NCBI RefSeq assembly: GCF_015714715.1 | Contig: NZ_WAHS01000001.1 | Location: 682,001-746,000, forward strand | DNA length: 64,000 nucleotides | Direction of reading: 5' to 3' | Origin: Aestuariivirga litoralis | GTDB lineage: Bacteria > Pseudomonadota > Alphaproteobacteria > Rhizobiales > Aestuariivirgaceae | In this document: positions 45,223-54,568 of the stretch, one piece after another | Position numbering within the stretch: position 1 is the first letter of the stretch | How the letters are laid out: each line of letters begins with the position of its first letter | Program-made: the position numbers and the translations under genes | Notes under the pieces: generated by a model | Database searches by the model: none | Seen by the model: the letters and a program-made list of their open reading frames with translations, nothing else | What the model was told of the DNA's origin: nothing

Positions 45223-46283
45223 TGTCCTACTTGCAACTCCACAATATCACCAAGAGCTATGGCCAGACGCAAATCGTCAAGGGCTTCGACCTGGATATCG
45301 CCAAGGGCGAGTTCGTGTCCTTCCTTGGACCATCGGGCTGCGGCAAGACAACCGTGCTGCGCATGGTGGCTGGCTTTGAAGCGCCGACGTCGGGCTCGAT
45401 CACCATCGAGGGCAAGGACATTGTTTCGCTGCGGGCGAGCCAACGCAATATCGGCCTGGTGTTCCAGGCCTACGCGTTGTTCCCGAACATGACGGTGGCG
45501 AAGAATGTGGGCTTTGGCCTCAAGGTTGCCGGTGAAAAGGCTGACGTGATCGAAGCGCGCGTCAAGGAAATGCTCTATCTGGTTGGCCTTTCAGACAAAG
45601 GCGACCGCTATCCCTTCCAGCTTTCGGGCGGCCAGCAACAGCGCGTGGCATTGGCCCGTGCGCTTGCCGTGCGCCCGCGTGTGTTGTTGCTGGACGAGCC
45701 GCTGTCGGCACTTGATGCGAAGATCCGCGTGAGCCTGCGCAAGGAAATCCGTGACATTCAACGCTCGCTCGGCATCACCACGATTTTCGTGACGCATGAC
45801 CAAGAAGAAGCCTTGTCGATCTCCGATCGCGTGGTGGTGATGAATGCCGGCATCGCTGACCAAGTCGGCGCTCCGCATGAAATCTACAACCGCCCCAAGA
45901 CCAAGTTTGTCGCCAATTTCGTCGGCACCTTGAACAGCATTCCCGCCACCATCGTGGACCGGAAGAAATCGAAGCTGAAGGTTGGTGAGCAGAAACTCAA
46001 CCTGCAGCCGATCTTGCTGAGCCGCCACGTGGGCGACACGGTGAACATTGCCATCCGCCCGGAATCGATGCGCCTCGGTTCGCGCAGCGACAAGGATGTG
46101 TCACTGGATGGCACGATTGAGGAAGTGCAATTCCTGGGTTCAGTGCTGCGCCTGCGCGCCAAGATCGATGATACGCATGTGAGCCTCGATACATTCAACG
46201 ATCCGCAAATGCCGCCACCGGCGCTGGGCCAGAGAGTGGCGATGAGCTTCTCGCCGAATGACGTGATTGTGCTGGAAGAGTAG
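45222..46283 (+). CDS. ABC transporter ATP-binding protein (PotA/FbpC type)
   Basis: A 353-residue ATPase with all motifs: Walker [15 protein letters not shown]-loop [16 protein letters not shown], signature [15 protein letters not shown], Walker [13 protein letters not shown] and H-loop [10 protein letters not shown]. From about residue 235 a C-terminal TOBE-like regulatory domain follows ([13 protein letters not shown]). It completes the binding protein/two permeases/ATPase importer encoded upstream and is followed by a perfect 12-bp terminator. It could in principle also serve the importer at 7.8-10.7 kb that lacks an ATPase gene (inference). Confidence 0.93.
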   Translation: MSYLQLHNITKSYGQTQIVKGFDLDIAKGEFVSFLGPSGCGKTTVLRMVAGFEAPTSGSITIEGKDIVSLRASQRNIGLVFQAYALFPNMTVAKNVGFGLKVAGEKADVIEARVKEMLYLVGLSDKGDRYPFQLSGGQQQRVALARALAVRPRVLLLDEPLSALDAKIRVSLRKEIRDIQRSLGITTIFVTHDQEEALSISDRVVVMNAGIADQVGAPHEIYNRPKTKFVANFVGTLNSIPATIVDRKKSKLKVGEQKLNLQPILLSRHVGDTVNIAIRPESMRLGSRSDKDVSLDGTIEEVQFLGSVLRLRAKIDDTHVSLDTFNDPQMPPPALGQRVAMSFSPNDVIVLEE

Positions 46284-46304
46284 TCCTTCTCAAAGTCCAA
46301 ATGA

Positions 46305-46332
46305 AAAACCCCGGTGTCGCCACCGGGGTTTT
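46305..46332. terminator. Bidirectional terminator of the ABC importer operon
   Basis: AAAACCCCGGTG and CACCGGGGTTTT pair perfectly over 12 bp with a TCGC tetraloop. A and T runs on each side allow use in both directions. Confidence 0.92.
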
Positions 46333-46344
46333 GTATTTTCACCA

Positions 46345-46386
46345 ATCGCAAACTGCGATTTTGGCTTTTCTTGCGAAAAGCCAAAA
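46345..46386 (-). terminator. Hairpin pair after glnA
   Basis: TTTTGGCTTTTC (46359-46370) and GAAAAGCCAAAA (46375-46386) form a perfect 12-bp stem with a TTGC loop, ending 5 bases from the glnA stop. Next to it, ATCGCA-AAC-TGCGAT (46345-46359) forms a second small hairpin. Neither has a classical T run on the minus strand, but together with the stem at 46305 they should stop glnA transcription. Confidence 0.6.
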
Positions 46387-46390
46387 CGCT

Positions 46391-47812
46391 TTAGCAGCTG
46401 TAATACATATCGTACTCAACCGGATGCGGGGTCATTCGGTAGCGGTCTTGCTCTTCCTGCTTCAGTTCGAGATAGCTTTCGATCTGGTCCTTGGAGAACA
46501 CGTCGCCCTTGGTCAGGAATTCATGGTCAGCCTTGAGGCTGTCGATGGCTTCCTGGAGCGAGCCGCAGACGGTCGGAACCTGGGCCAATTCTGCCGGGGG
46601 CAGATCATACAGGTTCTTGTCCATGGCCGGGCCGGGGTGGATCTTGTTCAGGATGCCGTCAAGGCCAGCCATGATGATGGCCGAGAAGCACAGATAGGGG
46701 TTGGCAGTCGGATCGGGGAAGCGGACTTCCACGCGCTTGGCTTTCGGGTTCGAGGTGAACGGAATGCGGCACGAGGCTGAACGGTTGCGCGACGAATAGG
46801 CCAGCAGCACCGGTGCTTCATAACCCGGCACCAAGCGCTTGTAGCTGTTGGTGGATGGGTTGGTGAAGGCGTTCAGCGCCTTGGCATGCTTGATCACGCC
46901 GCCGATGAAGTAGAGGCATTCCATCGACAGATCGGCATATTCCTTGCCGGCCATCATCGGCTTGCCGTCTTTCCAGATCGAGAAGTGGCAATGCATGCCC
47001 GAGCCGTTATCGCCGTAAACCGGCTTCGGCATGAAGGTTGCGGTCTTGCCGTAGGCATGAGCCACGTTGTGGATGACATACTTGTAGATCTGCATGTGGT
47101 CGGCAGCGATGACCAGCGGCTGATACTTGGTGCCGAGTTCGTGCTGCGAGGAGGCCACTTCGTGATGGTGCTTTTCAACAGCCAGGCCCATTTCGCCCAT
47201 GACCGACAGCATCTCGCCGCGCATGTCCTGCGCTGAGTCCATCGGGTTCATCGGGAAGTAGCCGCCCTTGATGCGCATGCGGTGGCCCATATTGCCGCCT
47301 TCATAGTCGCGGTCAGAGTTCTTGGGCAATTCCACGCCGTCAACTTCAAAGCCGACCTTGTAAGGCGAGGTCGAGAACTTCACGTCGTCGAACACGAAGA
47401 ATTCAGCTTCGGGGCCAACGAAAATCGTATCGCCGATCTTGGTCGACTTGAGATAGGCCTCAGTGCGGTGAGCGATCGAGCGCGGGTCGCGGTTATAGCC
47501 TTCGCCCGTGCCTGGATCAGCGATGTCGCAGAACACGGCAAGCGTGGTCTGGGCATAGAAGGGATCAAGGTGAACCGAAGAAGCATCCGGTTTCAGGATC
47601 ATGTCGGATTCATTGATGGCCTTCCAGCCGGCAATCGACGAGCCGTCGAACATCAGGCCTTCTTCCCAGGCATCTGCACCCATCTGGGAGACGTCCATGG
47701 TCAAATGCTGCATCTTGCCGCGCGGATCGGTGAAGCGCAGGTCCACATATTTGACGTCCTTGTCCTTGATCATCTGCAGGACTGCCGCGACGTCTTTCTT
47801 TACTTCTGCCAT
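46391..47812 (-). CDS. glnA: Glutamine synthetase type I (GlnA)
   Basis: A 473-residue GSI. The N-terminal beta-grasp domain includes [21 protein letters not shown], the [18 protein letters not shown] loop follows, [10 protein letters not shown] carries metal-binding Glu, [18 protein letters not shown] is the ATP-binding region, and [10 protein letters not shown] binds glutamate. [11 protein letters not shown] contains the Tyr that GlnE adenylylates, so activity is under the usual covalent control. It forms glutamine from glutamate and ammonia. The PII gene glnB lies 98 bases upstream, as in many rhizobia, and the two probably share a transcript from the sigma-54 promoter. Confidence 0.97.
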   Translation of the reverse strand: MAEVKKDVAAVLQMIKDKDVKYVDLRFTDPRGKMQHLTMDVSQMGADAWEEGLMFDGSSIAGWKAINESDMILKPDASSVHLDPFYAQTTLAVFCDIADPGTGEGYNRDPRSIAHRTEAYLKSTKIGDTIFVGPEAEFFVFDDVKFSTSPYKVGFEVDGVELPKNSDRDYEGGNMGHRMRIKGGYFPMNPMDSAQDMRGEMLSVMGEMGLAVEKHHHEVASSQHELGTKYQPLVIAADHMQIYKYVIHNVAHAYGKTATFMPKPVYGDNGSGMHCHFSIWKDGKPMMAGKEYADLSMECLYFIGGVIKHAKALNAFTNPSTNSYKRLVPGYEAPVLLAYSSRNRSASCRIPFTSNPKAKRVEVRFPDPTANPYLCFSAIIMAGLDGILNKIHPGPAMDKNLYDLPPAELAQVPTVCGSLQEAIDSLKADHEFLTKGDVFSKDQIESYLELKQEEQDRYRMTPHPVEYDMYYSC

Positions 47813-47910
47813 AGGAAATACCCTCTCTGTTAGGCGTTAGATTCTTTTATTATGTCTCTTTTAGTTTTCGCTTCTTTGCACTCGCAAGTCTGCAACTTGC
47901 TCGTTCGAAG

Positions 47911-48321
<411 letters not shown>

Positions 48322-48498
48322 TTAGAATGAACGGCAGAGCCATAGGCGTGAGTCATAGCCTGATTTTTGACCTCGATGATTATTTTTTCAGCATCTGCTT
48401 TTTCCTCTTTCAGGATGGAACAAGTGCGATGAACTTTGCGTAATGATCATGAGCCGCGAAGGGCTTCAAATCCAAGCGAAAATCAAGGGAGTGATGCG

Positions 48499-49155
48499 AT
48501 GAAACTGTTTCCGGTACTTGCAGCCAGTGTGATCCTGATCGGGGCGTCCAGCCTTACCGCACAGGCCGACCCCGCCAGCATGTCATTCTTCATCACCAGC
48601 GCTGGCATGGGCCACGGTGCCAATCTCGGTGGCCTTGATGGGGCAGACGCCTATTGCGGCCAATTGGCCAAGGCTGCGGGTTCGGCCAAGACATCCTGGC
48701 ATGCCTATCTCTCGACAACAGCTCCCGAAGGCAAGCCCGGCATCAATGCGCGCGACCGGATCGGCAAAGGGCCGTGGATGAATGTGAAGGGCGATGTTGT
48801 CGCCAAGTCGGTTGAGGATTTGCATTCCGACGCCAACAACATCACCAAGGACACGGCGCTGACTGAAAAGGGCGAGAAGGTGAATGGCAAGGGCGATCAA
48901 CCCAACACCCATGACATGCTGACCGGCTCTGATCCGCAGGGCCTCTATTCAACGGCCGGTGGCGACACGACCTGCAAGAACTGGACGAGCGACGGCGAAG
49001 GTTCAGCCATTCTCGGCCATCATGACCGGCAGGGTTTGGCGGATTCACGGCAGATGCATTCCTGGAACTCGGCGCATGGATCAGCCGGTTGCAGCCAGGA
49101 TGCTTTGGTGAAAACCGGTGGTTCGGGTCTGTTCTATTGTTTCGCAGCAGAATAA
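48499..49155 (+). CDS. Secreted lectin-like protein with endostatin/DUF1554-type fold
   Basis: A 218-residue protein with a signal peptide (MKLFPVLAASVILIGASSLTAQA). The mature domain starts SMSFFITSAGMGHGANLGGLDGADAYCGQLAKAAG and continues WHAYLSTTA, RDRIGKGPWMN and, near the end, GCSQDALVKTGGSGLFYCFA. This pattern of an opening FITS, an ADAxC segment and a YCF end is shared with collagenous-endostatin-like (C-type-lectin-fold) secreted proteins in proteobacteria. Four cysteines are present. Ligand and role are unknown. A GGGAGTG element precedes the ATG at 48499. The 250 bases upstream, shared with divergent glnB, carry its promoter. Confidence 0.75.
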   Translation: MKLFPVLAASVILIGASSLTAQADPASMSFFITSAGMGHGANLGGLDGADAYCGQLAKAAGSAKTSWHAYLSTTAPEGKPGINARDRIGKGPWMNVKGDVVAKSVEDLHSDANNITKDTALTEKGEKVNGKGDQPNTHDMLTGSDPQGLYSTAGGDTTCKNWTSDGEGSAILGHHDRQGLADSRQMHSWNSAHGSAGCSQDALVKTGGSGLFYCFAAE

Positions 49156-49214
49156 TTTCCGTTTCATTTTCCTGAAGCATATTTCGCAGCCTTTGCTAAG
49201 GTCTATCGGGGGCT

Positions 49215-50282
49215 TTGGCCGGGAGTATTCCGCTGCAGCAAGAGGTTTCAACACAGTCGCGCATTGCGGGCTTTGATGCCTTGCGGTTGGCCGCTGCGTT
49301 TGCCGTCGTTTGGGGGCACGTTGCGACCTTTGCGGTGTACTGGAAGCCGGATGCAGCTGATCCCAATTGGCTTTTTGCTGATTTCGCATTTGCCTTCAGC
49401 CGCTGGGCGGTTCCTGTGTTTCTCATGATGATGGGCACGCTTTGGGCTACGCGTGGTGGAGAAACTTTCTCCATCGCGCTGTGGCGGCGCAGGCTGCTTC
49501 GCATCGTTGCGCTGACGCTGGCCTCCTCCCTGCTTTACCTCACGATTTCGATCTTCGTGGTGGGCGATATCGAGAAGGAGGGCGTGCTTGGCGCGATGAT
49601 GGGCGGCCTGCCGTTTCATCATCTGTGGTTCCTCTATCTTGCCACTGGAATTTATTTCTTCGCACCGATTGTGATGTGGGTCTGGCTGCGGCTACCGCGC
49701 ACTTTGCGTTTTGGTATTATCGGCGCCGTCTTCCTCGCCTCGCTTTTCGCCTGCTGGCCTGGGCATGGACTTGCCATCAAAGCCATCGTCGGGCTGGCCA
49801 TTTGCAGTTACTTCGTCATTGGCATCGAGCTTGCGCGTTGGCCCGCACCGGGTAAGAGCGAAGCCGTGTTCTGGGGCCTGGCATTTGTTGCGAGCGGCAC
49901 GGCAGCTGCGGTGACGGGGGCAGCACTGGTGGGGCAGCTAGGCTGGGGCGGCTTTGAATATCCGTGCTCCTTCGGACATGTTTTCGTTGCCATCATGGCC
50001 GTGTCGGTGTTCCGGCTGGCGCCGCTGTTGCCGGCATCGGCGGGTGTGCAGCGAATGGCCCGGGCCACACCGCTGATTTATGTGCTGCACCCGATCGGAA
50101 TCATCTTCTTCTTTGCCCACCGGCTACAGGATTTATGGAAGTTGTATCCGGTCGGAATTCCTGTCGTTTCGGTTCTTGTTTTTGCCACGGCGCTGGCGGC
50201 TTCCATGCTATTACTGAGCGGATTCCGCATGGTGATGGGATCGCGACCGGGGAACGTTGGTAAGGGACATGTATCTCAATAA
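49215..50282 (+). CDS. Acyltransferase family 3 membrane protein
   Basis: A 355-residue integral membrane protein with about ten hydrophobic helices. The N-terminal block IAGFDALRLAAAFAVVWGHVATF contains the conserved Arg and His of acyltransferase-3 proteins, which move acetyl or other acyl groups onto surface sugars or lipids. FHHLWFLYLATGIYFFAP is a second typical block. TTG at 49215 with a GGGGG element is the best start. The end overlaps the SDR gene by 14 bases, so it begins or belongs to the sugar-enzyme run that follows. The acyl acceptor is unknown. Confidence 0.82.
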   Translation: MAGSIPLQQEVSTQSRIAGFDALRLAAAFAVVWGHVATFAVYWKPDAADPNWLFADFAFAFSRWAVPVFLMMMGTLWATRGGETFSIALWRRRLLRIVALTLASSLLYLTISIFVVGDIEKEGVLGAMMGGLPFHHLWFLYLATGIYFFAPIVMWVWLRLPRTLRFGIIGAVFLASLFACWPGHGLAIKAIVGLAICSYFVIGIELARWPAPGKSEAVFWGLAFVASGTAAAVTGAALVGQLGWGGFEYPCSFGHVFVAIMAVSVFRLAPLLPASAGVQRMARATPLIYVLHPIGIIFFFAHRLQDLWKLYPVGIPVVSVLVFATALAASMLLLSGFRMVMGSRPGNVGKGHVSQ

Positions 50283-51045
50283 ATTCAAGCTGGACGGCAA
50301 GGTTGCGGTGATCACGGGTGCGGCGCGCGGCATTGGCTTTTGCACCGCTGATGCGCTGTCGGAAGCGGGTGCTGAAGTCATCCTGACCGACTTGAATGCC
50401 GAAGCCACGGAAGCCTCGGCGCAAAAGTTGCGGGACAAGGGCCGCAAGGCATCAGCTTTCGCGCTCGATGTGACGGATTCCAAGGCGGTCGAAGCGACGG
50501 CGCAAAAGATCATCAAGGCGCATGGCCAGGTTGATATTCTGGTCAACAATGCCGGCATCGCATTGTCCTTCGTCCCGGCCGAAGTGATGGATGATTTCAC
50601 CTGGAACAAGGTGATGGATGTCAATCTGAACGGTGTGTTCTGGTGCTGCCGCTCATTCGGCAAGCACATGCTGGAGCGCAAGCAGGGCGCCATCGTCAAT
50701 CTGGGCTCGATGTCGGCTGACATTGTGAATTATCCTCAGGAGCAGGCGCAGTACAATGCTTCCAAGGCTGGGGTGCATCACCTGACGCGCTCGCTGGCGG
50801 CGGAATGGGCGGAGCGTGGCGTGCGCGTCAATGCCGTGGCGCCGACTTACATCGAAACAGAAATGACCAAGGGCGTGCATGAGCGCCCGCCGGAGGTTCT
50901 GAAGGAATGGGTCGATTCCACGCCGATGGCGCGCATGGGCAAGCCGGAAGAGATTGCGTCGGTGATCCTGTTCCTGGCCTCTGATGCCGCGAGCCTGATG
51001 ACCGGCGCTTGCGTGGCGGTGGATGGCGGCTACACCTTGTGGTGA
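50269..51045 (+). CDS. Short-chain dehydrogenase/reductase (polyol dehydrogenase-like)
   Basis: A 258-residue classical SDR: TGAARGIGF (cofactor loop), ILTDLN (an Asp at the end of beta-2 favours NAD), LVNNAGIA, LGSMS (catalytic Ser), YNASKAG (Tyr-Lys), and NAVAPTYIETEMT. The NYPQEQAQYNASKAGVHHLTRSLAAEW block is typical of sorbitol/arabinitol-type dehydrogenases. It probably oxidises a polyol or sugar to a keto form. GTAAGGGAC precedes the ATG at 50269. It lies upstream of a GFA protein and an AGE-family isomerase with very small spacing, suggesting one transcript. Confidence 0.88.
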   Translation: MYLNKFKLDGKVAVITGAARGIGFCTADALSEAGAEVILTDLNAEATEASAQKLRDKGRKASAFALDVTDSKAVEATAQKIIKAHGQVDILVNNAGIALSFVPAEVMDDFTWNKVMDVNLNGVFWCCRSFGKHMLERKQGAIVNLGSMSADIVNYPQEQAQYNASKAGVHHLTRSLAAEWAERGVRVNAVAPTYIETEMTKGVHERPPEVLKEWVDSTPMARMGKPEEIASVILFLASDAASLMTGACVAVDGGYTLW

Positions 51046-51051
51046 GCGATT

Positions 51052-51390
51052 ATGGCTGAACAGACTTATACGGGTGGCTGCCAATGCGGGGCGGTGCGCA
51101 TTGAGGTGCAGGTGGATCTGGACAAGACGCGGACATGCAACTGTTCGCGCTGCCAGGCACTGGGCGCGGTGTGGGGGTACACATCGCTCGACAAGCTGAA
51201 AGTGCTGTCGGGCGAAGACCAGCTCACCACCTTCACCTTCAACCGCAATGTGGGGCAGCACAAGTTCTGCAAAATCTGCGGCATTGAATCTTTCGCGGTG
51301 GGTTCCATCGCGGTGATCAATGCCAATTGCCTCGATGGTGTTGATCCGCGCGCCCTCAAGCCGGAACATGCTAATGGCCGCGCGACATGA
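51052..51390 (+). CDS. GFA family (CENP-V/glutathione-dependent formaldehyde-activating-like) zinc protein
   Basis: A 112-residue protein of the GFA superfamily. Zinc ligands are visible as GGCQCGAVRIE, TCNCSRCQALGAVWG and KFCKICGIESF, the usual three cysteine groups. Members bind zinc on a beta-tent fold; enzymatic activity has been shown for few, so the name does not prove a formaldehyde role. The gene starts 7 bases after the SDR stop and overlaps the AGE gene by ATGA, so it is co-transcribed. A second GFA gene lies downstream at 54005. Confidence 0.9.
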   Translation: MAEQTYTGGCQCGAVRIEVQVDLDKTRTCNCSRCQALGAVWGYTSLDKLKVLSGEDQLTTFTFNRNVGQHKFCKICGIESFAVGSIAVINANCLDGVDPRALKPEHANGRAT

Positions 51391-52592
51391 CGGCATGGCG
51401 CAAGGGAGAAGCCCATCGCGCTTGGTTGAGGAAGCAGGCCGATAGTCTGTTTGATTTCTATCAGGCGGCAGCGCTTCATCCGGTAGGTGGCTTCTATCAG
51501 CTGGGTGACGATGGCAAGCCGATGAACGCGCTGCGCCAATTGCACGCCACGTGCCGTATGGTGCATTGCTTTGCGCTGGGCCAGTTGCTGGGCCGCGAAG
51601 GGGCAGCGCGGTTTGTTGATCACGGCATGGACTATCTGTGGAAGGCGCACCGCGATACCGCGCATGGTGGCTATGTCTGGTCGCTCAATAATGACGGCAT
51701 CGTGGATGGCAGCAAGCAGGGCTATGGCCATGCCTTTGTACTGCTGGGGGCCAGCAGTGCAAAGATTGTGGGCCATCCGGATGCGGATCGTTTGTTGGCG
51801 GATGTGAGCGAGGTTCTGACCACGCGCTTCTGGGATGAGCAGGCGGGCGCACAGCGTGAAGAATTTGCGCGCGACTGGAGCGAGATCAGCACCTATCGCG
51901 GCCAGAATTCCAACATGCATCTGGTCGAGGCCTTGATAGCGGCGCATGAGGCCACGGACGAGGGCGTTTATCTGCAACGCGCTGAGCGGATCGCCGCATT
52001 GATCATAGGCAAGCATGCGGCCGATCTGCGTTGGCGGGTGGCCGAGCATTTCGATGAAAAATGGAATGTGGATTTTGACTATCAGGGCAATGATGTGTTC
52101 CGCCCGGCTGGAACCACGCCGGGGCATTCGCTGGAATGGGCCCGGCTGCTGCTGCAGCTGTGGGAACTGGGTGGGCGCAGGCAGGACTGGATGAAGCTTG
52201 CCGCCGCGAAACTTTTCAAGACCAGCATCGCGATTGGTTGGGATCAGGACAAGGGCGGCTTCTACTACGCACTCGACTGGCAGAACCGCCCACGCCTGCG
52301 CCAGAAGCTGTGGTGGCCGATGACTGAGGCGATTGGTGCGGCGCATTTTCTGGCCGAGCATGATGAAGACCCGTTCTTCGAGGAATGGTATCAGCGGCTG
52401 TGGAATTTCTGCGATGCGCATTTCATCGACCATGCTCAGGGCGGTTGGCACGTGGCACTGGGGGATGATTTGAAGCCGGCAGTCGGCTTCGAGGCAGGCA
52501 AGCCTGATCTTTATCACGCGCTGCAGGCCTGTCTCATTCCACTTTATCCGGCCACGGGAAGTCTGACCTCCGCGATCCGCTCTGGCATTTGA
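51387..52592 (+). CDS. AGE family sugar isomerase/epimerase (N-acylglucosamine 2-epimerase-like)
   Basis: A 401-residue (alpha/alpha)6-barrel enzyme. Blocks typical of the family are RQLHATCRMVHCFALG, GGYVWSLNNDG, KQGYGHAFVLLGAS, NSNMHLVEALIAAHE, GTTPGHSLEWARLLLQ (catalytic His region), and WWPMTEAIGAAHFL, with KPDLYHALQACLIPL at the end (second His). The family includes renin-binding epimerase, mannose isomerase and sulfoquinovose isomerase (YihS); the present one resembles the aldose-ketose isomerase branch more than the GlcNAc epimerases, but the substrate is unknown. It overlaps the GFA stop (ATGA) and is followed by a PPi-dependent phosphofructokinase 51 bases downstream. Confidence 0.85.
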   Translation: MTAWRKGEAHRAWLRKQADSLFDFYQAAALHPVGGFYQLGDDGKPMNALRQLHATCRMVHCFALGQLLGREGAARFVDHGMDYLWKAHRDTAHGGYVWSLNNDGIVDGSKQGYGHAFVLLGASSAKIVGHPDADRLLADVSEVLTTRFWDEQAGAQREEFARDWSEISTYRGQNSNMHLVEALIAAHEATDEGVYLQRAERIAALIIGKHAADLRWRVAEHFDEKWNVDFDYQGNDVFRPAGTTPGHSLEWARLLLQLWELGGRRQDWMKLAAAKLFKTSIAIGWDQDKGGFYYALDWQNRPRLRQKLWWPMTEAIGAAHFLAEHDEDPFFEEWYQRLWNFCDAHFIDHAQGGWHVALGDDLKPAVGFEAGKPDLYHALQACLIPLYPATGSLTSAIRSGI

Positions 52593-52643
52593 GCTTTTCC
52601 TGTTCTAGGAGAAACCAACAAGATTCTGAGGAGCGCACATCAA

Positions 52644-53885
52644 ATGGCCAAGACACCTGCAAAGAAACACAAGATCGCCCTGTTGACCGCAGGTGGTTTG
52701 GCGCCGTGCCTCTCGGCATCCGTTGGGTTTCTGATCGCGGATTATTCCAAGAAGCTGCCCAAGGCCGAGATCATCGGTTACCGCAATGGCTATATGGGCC
52801 TGCTCAAGGGCTGGTCCGTGAAGGTGACGGCGAAGACGCGCAAGGATGCGCTGATCCTGACGCAACATGGCGGCTCGCCCATCGGCAACAGCCGCGTGAA
52901 GCTGACCAATGTGAAGGATTGCGTGAAGCGCGGCCTGGTCAAGGACGGCGAGAACCCGCTGCATGTGGCGGCTGAGCAATTGGTGAAGGATGGCATCACC
53001 ATCCTGCACACGATTGGCGGTGACGACACCAACACCACGGCGGCAGATCTGGCCGCCTATCTGGCCAGCAACAATTATAATCTCACCGTGGTGGGCCTAC
53101 CCAAGACCATCGACAATGACGTGATCCCGATCCGCCAGACTTTGGGCGCGGTGACGGCGGCCGAGCAGGGTGCCATCTTCTGGGAAAACTCGGTGAACGA
53201 GCAATCGACCTCGCCGCGCATGCTGCTCATCCACGAAGTGATGGGCCGCAATTGCGGTTGGCTGACGGCTGCCACCGCCGACACCTACCGCAAGCGCCTC
53301 AAGAAACTGAAATTCGTGCCCGATTTCAATCTGTCGATGGCGCACAAGGATATTGATGCGGTTTATGTGCCGGAAGTTTCGGTTGACCTTGAAGCGGAAG
53401 CCAAGCGCCTTTCCGCGCTGATGGACAAGAAGGATTGCGTGTCGATTTTCCTGAGCGAAGGGGCCGGCATCGAAGACATCGTGGCCGAGATGCGCGCGCG
53501 CGGCGAAGAGCCGGAGCGTGATGCCTTCGGCCATGTGAAGATCGACAAGATCAATCCCGGTGCCTGGTTTGCCAAGCGCTTTGCCGACATGGTGAAGGCG
53601 GAAAAAGTTCTCGTGCAGAAGTCGGGTTATTTCGCCCGCTCGGCCAAGGCCAACAAGGATGACTTGGCGCTGATCAAGATGATGTGCGCTGAGGCTGTCA
53701 AAAGCGCGCTCAAGGGCGTGTCCGGCGTGATCGGCCATGACGAGGAACAGAAGGGCAAATTGCGCGCCATCGAATTCCCCCGCATCAAGGGCGGCAAGGC
53801 GCTGGATGTGAAGCAGAAGTGGTTTGGCCAGTTGCTCAAGGATATCGGCCAGCCGATGGGGAAGACCCAAGAGGTGAAGCACTGA
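52644..53885 (+). CDS. pfp: Pyrophosphate--fructose-6-phosphate 1-phosphotransferase (PPi-PFK)
   Basis: A 413-residue phosphofructokinase. Family motifs are KIALLTAGGLAPCLS, HTIGGDDTNTTAADL and VVGLPKTIDNDV. The GGDDTN loop, with Asp where ATP-dependent enzymes have Gly, and the length above 400 mark the pyrophosphate-using class. It reversibly phosphorylates fructose-6-phosphate, saving ATP and allowing use in gluconeogenesis. EVMGRNCGWL is the sugar-binding segment. It ends the run of carbohydrate genes; a GGTG-rich inverted repeat (CACCGG/CCGGTG, 53898-53922) follows without a T run. Confidence 0.93.
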   Translation: MAKTPAKKHKIALLTAGGLAPCLSASVGFLIADYSKKLPKAEIIGYRNGYMGLLKGWSVKVTAKTRKDALILTQHGGSPIGNSRVKLTNVKDCVKRGLVKDGENPLHVAAEQLVKDGITILHTIGGDDTNTTAADLAAYLASNNYNLTVVGLPKTIDNDVIPIRQTLGAVTAAEQGAIFWENSVNEQSTSPRMLLIHEVMGRNCGWLTAATADTYRKRLKKLKFVPDFNLSMAHKDIDAVYVPEVSVDLEAEAKRLSALMDKKDCVSIFLSEGAGIEDIVAEMRARGEEPERDAFGHVKIDKINPGAWFAKRFADMVKAEKVLVQKSGYFARSAKANKDDLALIKMMCAEAVKSALKGVSGVIGHDEEQKGKLRAIEFPRIKGGKALDVKQKWFGQLLKDIGQPMGKTQEVKH

Positions 53886-54004
53886 GCGTTACGCCGCACC
53901 GGTGGGTGATGCCCGCCGGTGATTGCGTGTTCACACCTATCGACCCGACGGCAGGCTTGCGTTAGCTTGGTTCTGCGCCTTGTTGTTGCGCGTGGAGGAT
54001 GGGC

Positions 54005-54505
54005 ATGTCAGAACACTGGACGGGCGGTTGCCAATGTGGGGCCGTTCGTTACGAGCTTTCCGTGCGGCCAACCAATGCCTGCATTTGCCATTGCCGCATG
54101 TGCCAAAAGCAATTCGGCAATTTCTTCGGTGCCTTTGCCGATGTGAATACGTCCGACTTCAAGTTGACGCGCGGTGAAATCAGCTATTTCAAGAGTTCAG
54201 ATGATGCCTTGCGCGGGTTCTGCCGCGACTGCGGAACGCCCATCGCCTACAAATTCGCCTCGCAGCCTAAAATTTCGGTTTCGATTGGCTCGCTGGACCG
54301 GCACTTGGACATGAAACCGCAATTCCAGTATGGGCTTGAATCGCGCGAGCCGTGGCTCCTGGAGGTCCTGTCGCTTCCCGGGTCGGTAACTGGCGAAGGC
54401 GATAATGGCGTAGGCGACACGCCGGAAAGATTTGAAAAGATCCGCCTGAGCAGCAAACAGCACCCGGATCATGATACGGCAAATTGGCCCCCGCGGCCTC
54501 TTTGA
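54005..54505 (+). CDS. GFA family zinc protein (second copy)
   Basis: A 166-residue GFA protein: WTGGCQCGAVRYE, CICHCRMCQKQFGNFFGAF and GFCRDCGTPIAY give the zinc ligand set. It is longer than the copy at 51052 by a C-terminal extension of about 50 residues (ERFEKIRLSSKQHPDHD). A GGAGG element lies 6 bases before ATG 54005; the ATG at 53999 is an alternative. It stands alone between the PPi-PFK gene and a convergent secreted-protein gene. Function beyond zinc binding is unknown. Confidence 0.9.
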   Translation: MSEHWTGGCQCGAVRYELSVRPTNACICHCRMCQKQFGNFFGAFADVNTSDFKLTRGEISYFKSSDDALRGFCRDCGTPIAYKFASQPKISVSIGSLDRHLDMKPQFQYGLESREPWLLEVLSLPGSVTGEGDNGVGDTPERFEKIRLSSKQHPDHDTANWPPRPL

Positions 54506-54511
54506 CTTCGT

Positions 54512-54556
54512 CATGCGCGGAGCCCTGACATTCGGGCCGGGTTGGCTCCGCGCATG
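54512..54556. terminator. Long inverted repeat between convergent genes
   Basis: CATGCGCGGAGCC and GGCTCCGCGCATG pair perfectly over 13 bp around a 19-nt loop in the gap between the convergent GFA and secreted-protein genes. There is no T run, so it may act as a bidirectional terminator with help or be an extragenic palindrome. Confidence 0.55.
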
Positions 54557-54568
54557 TGAGGTGGTGTT

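Noticed and set aside
53898-53922. Rho-independent terminator after the PPi-PFK gene
   Set aside because: CACCGG/CCGGTG pairs well but no T run follows, so I mention it only with the gene.
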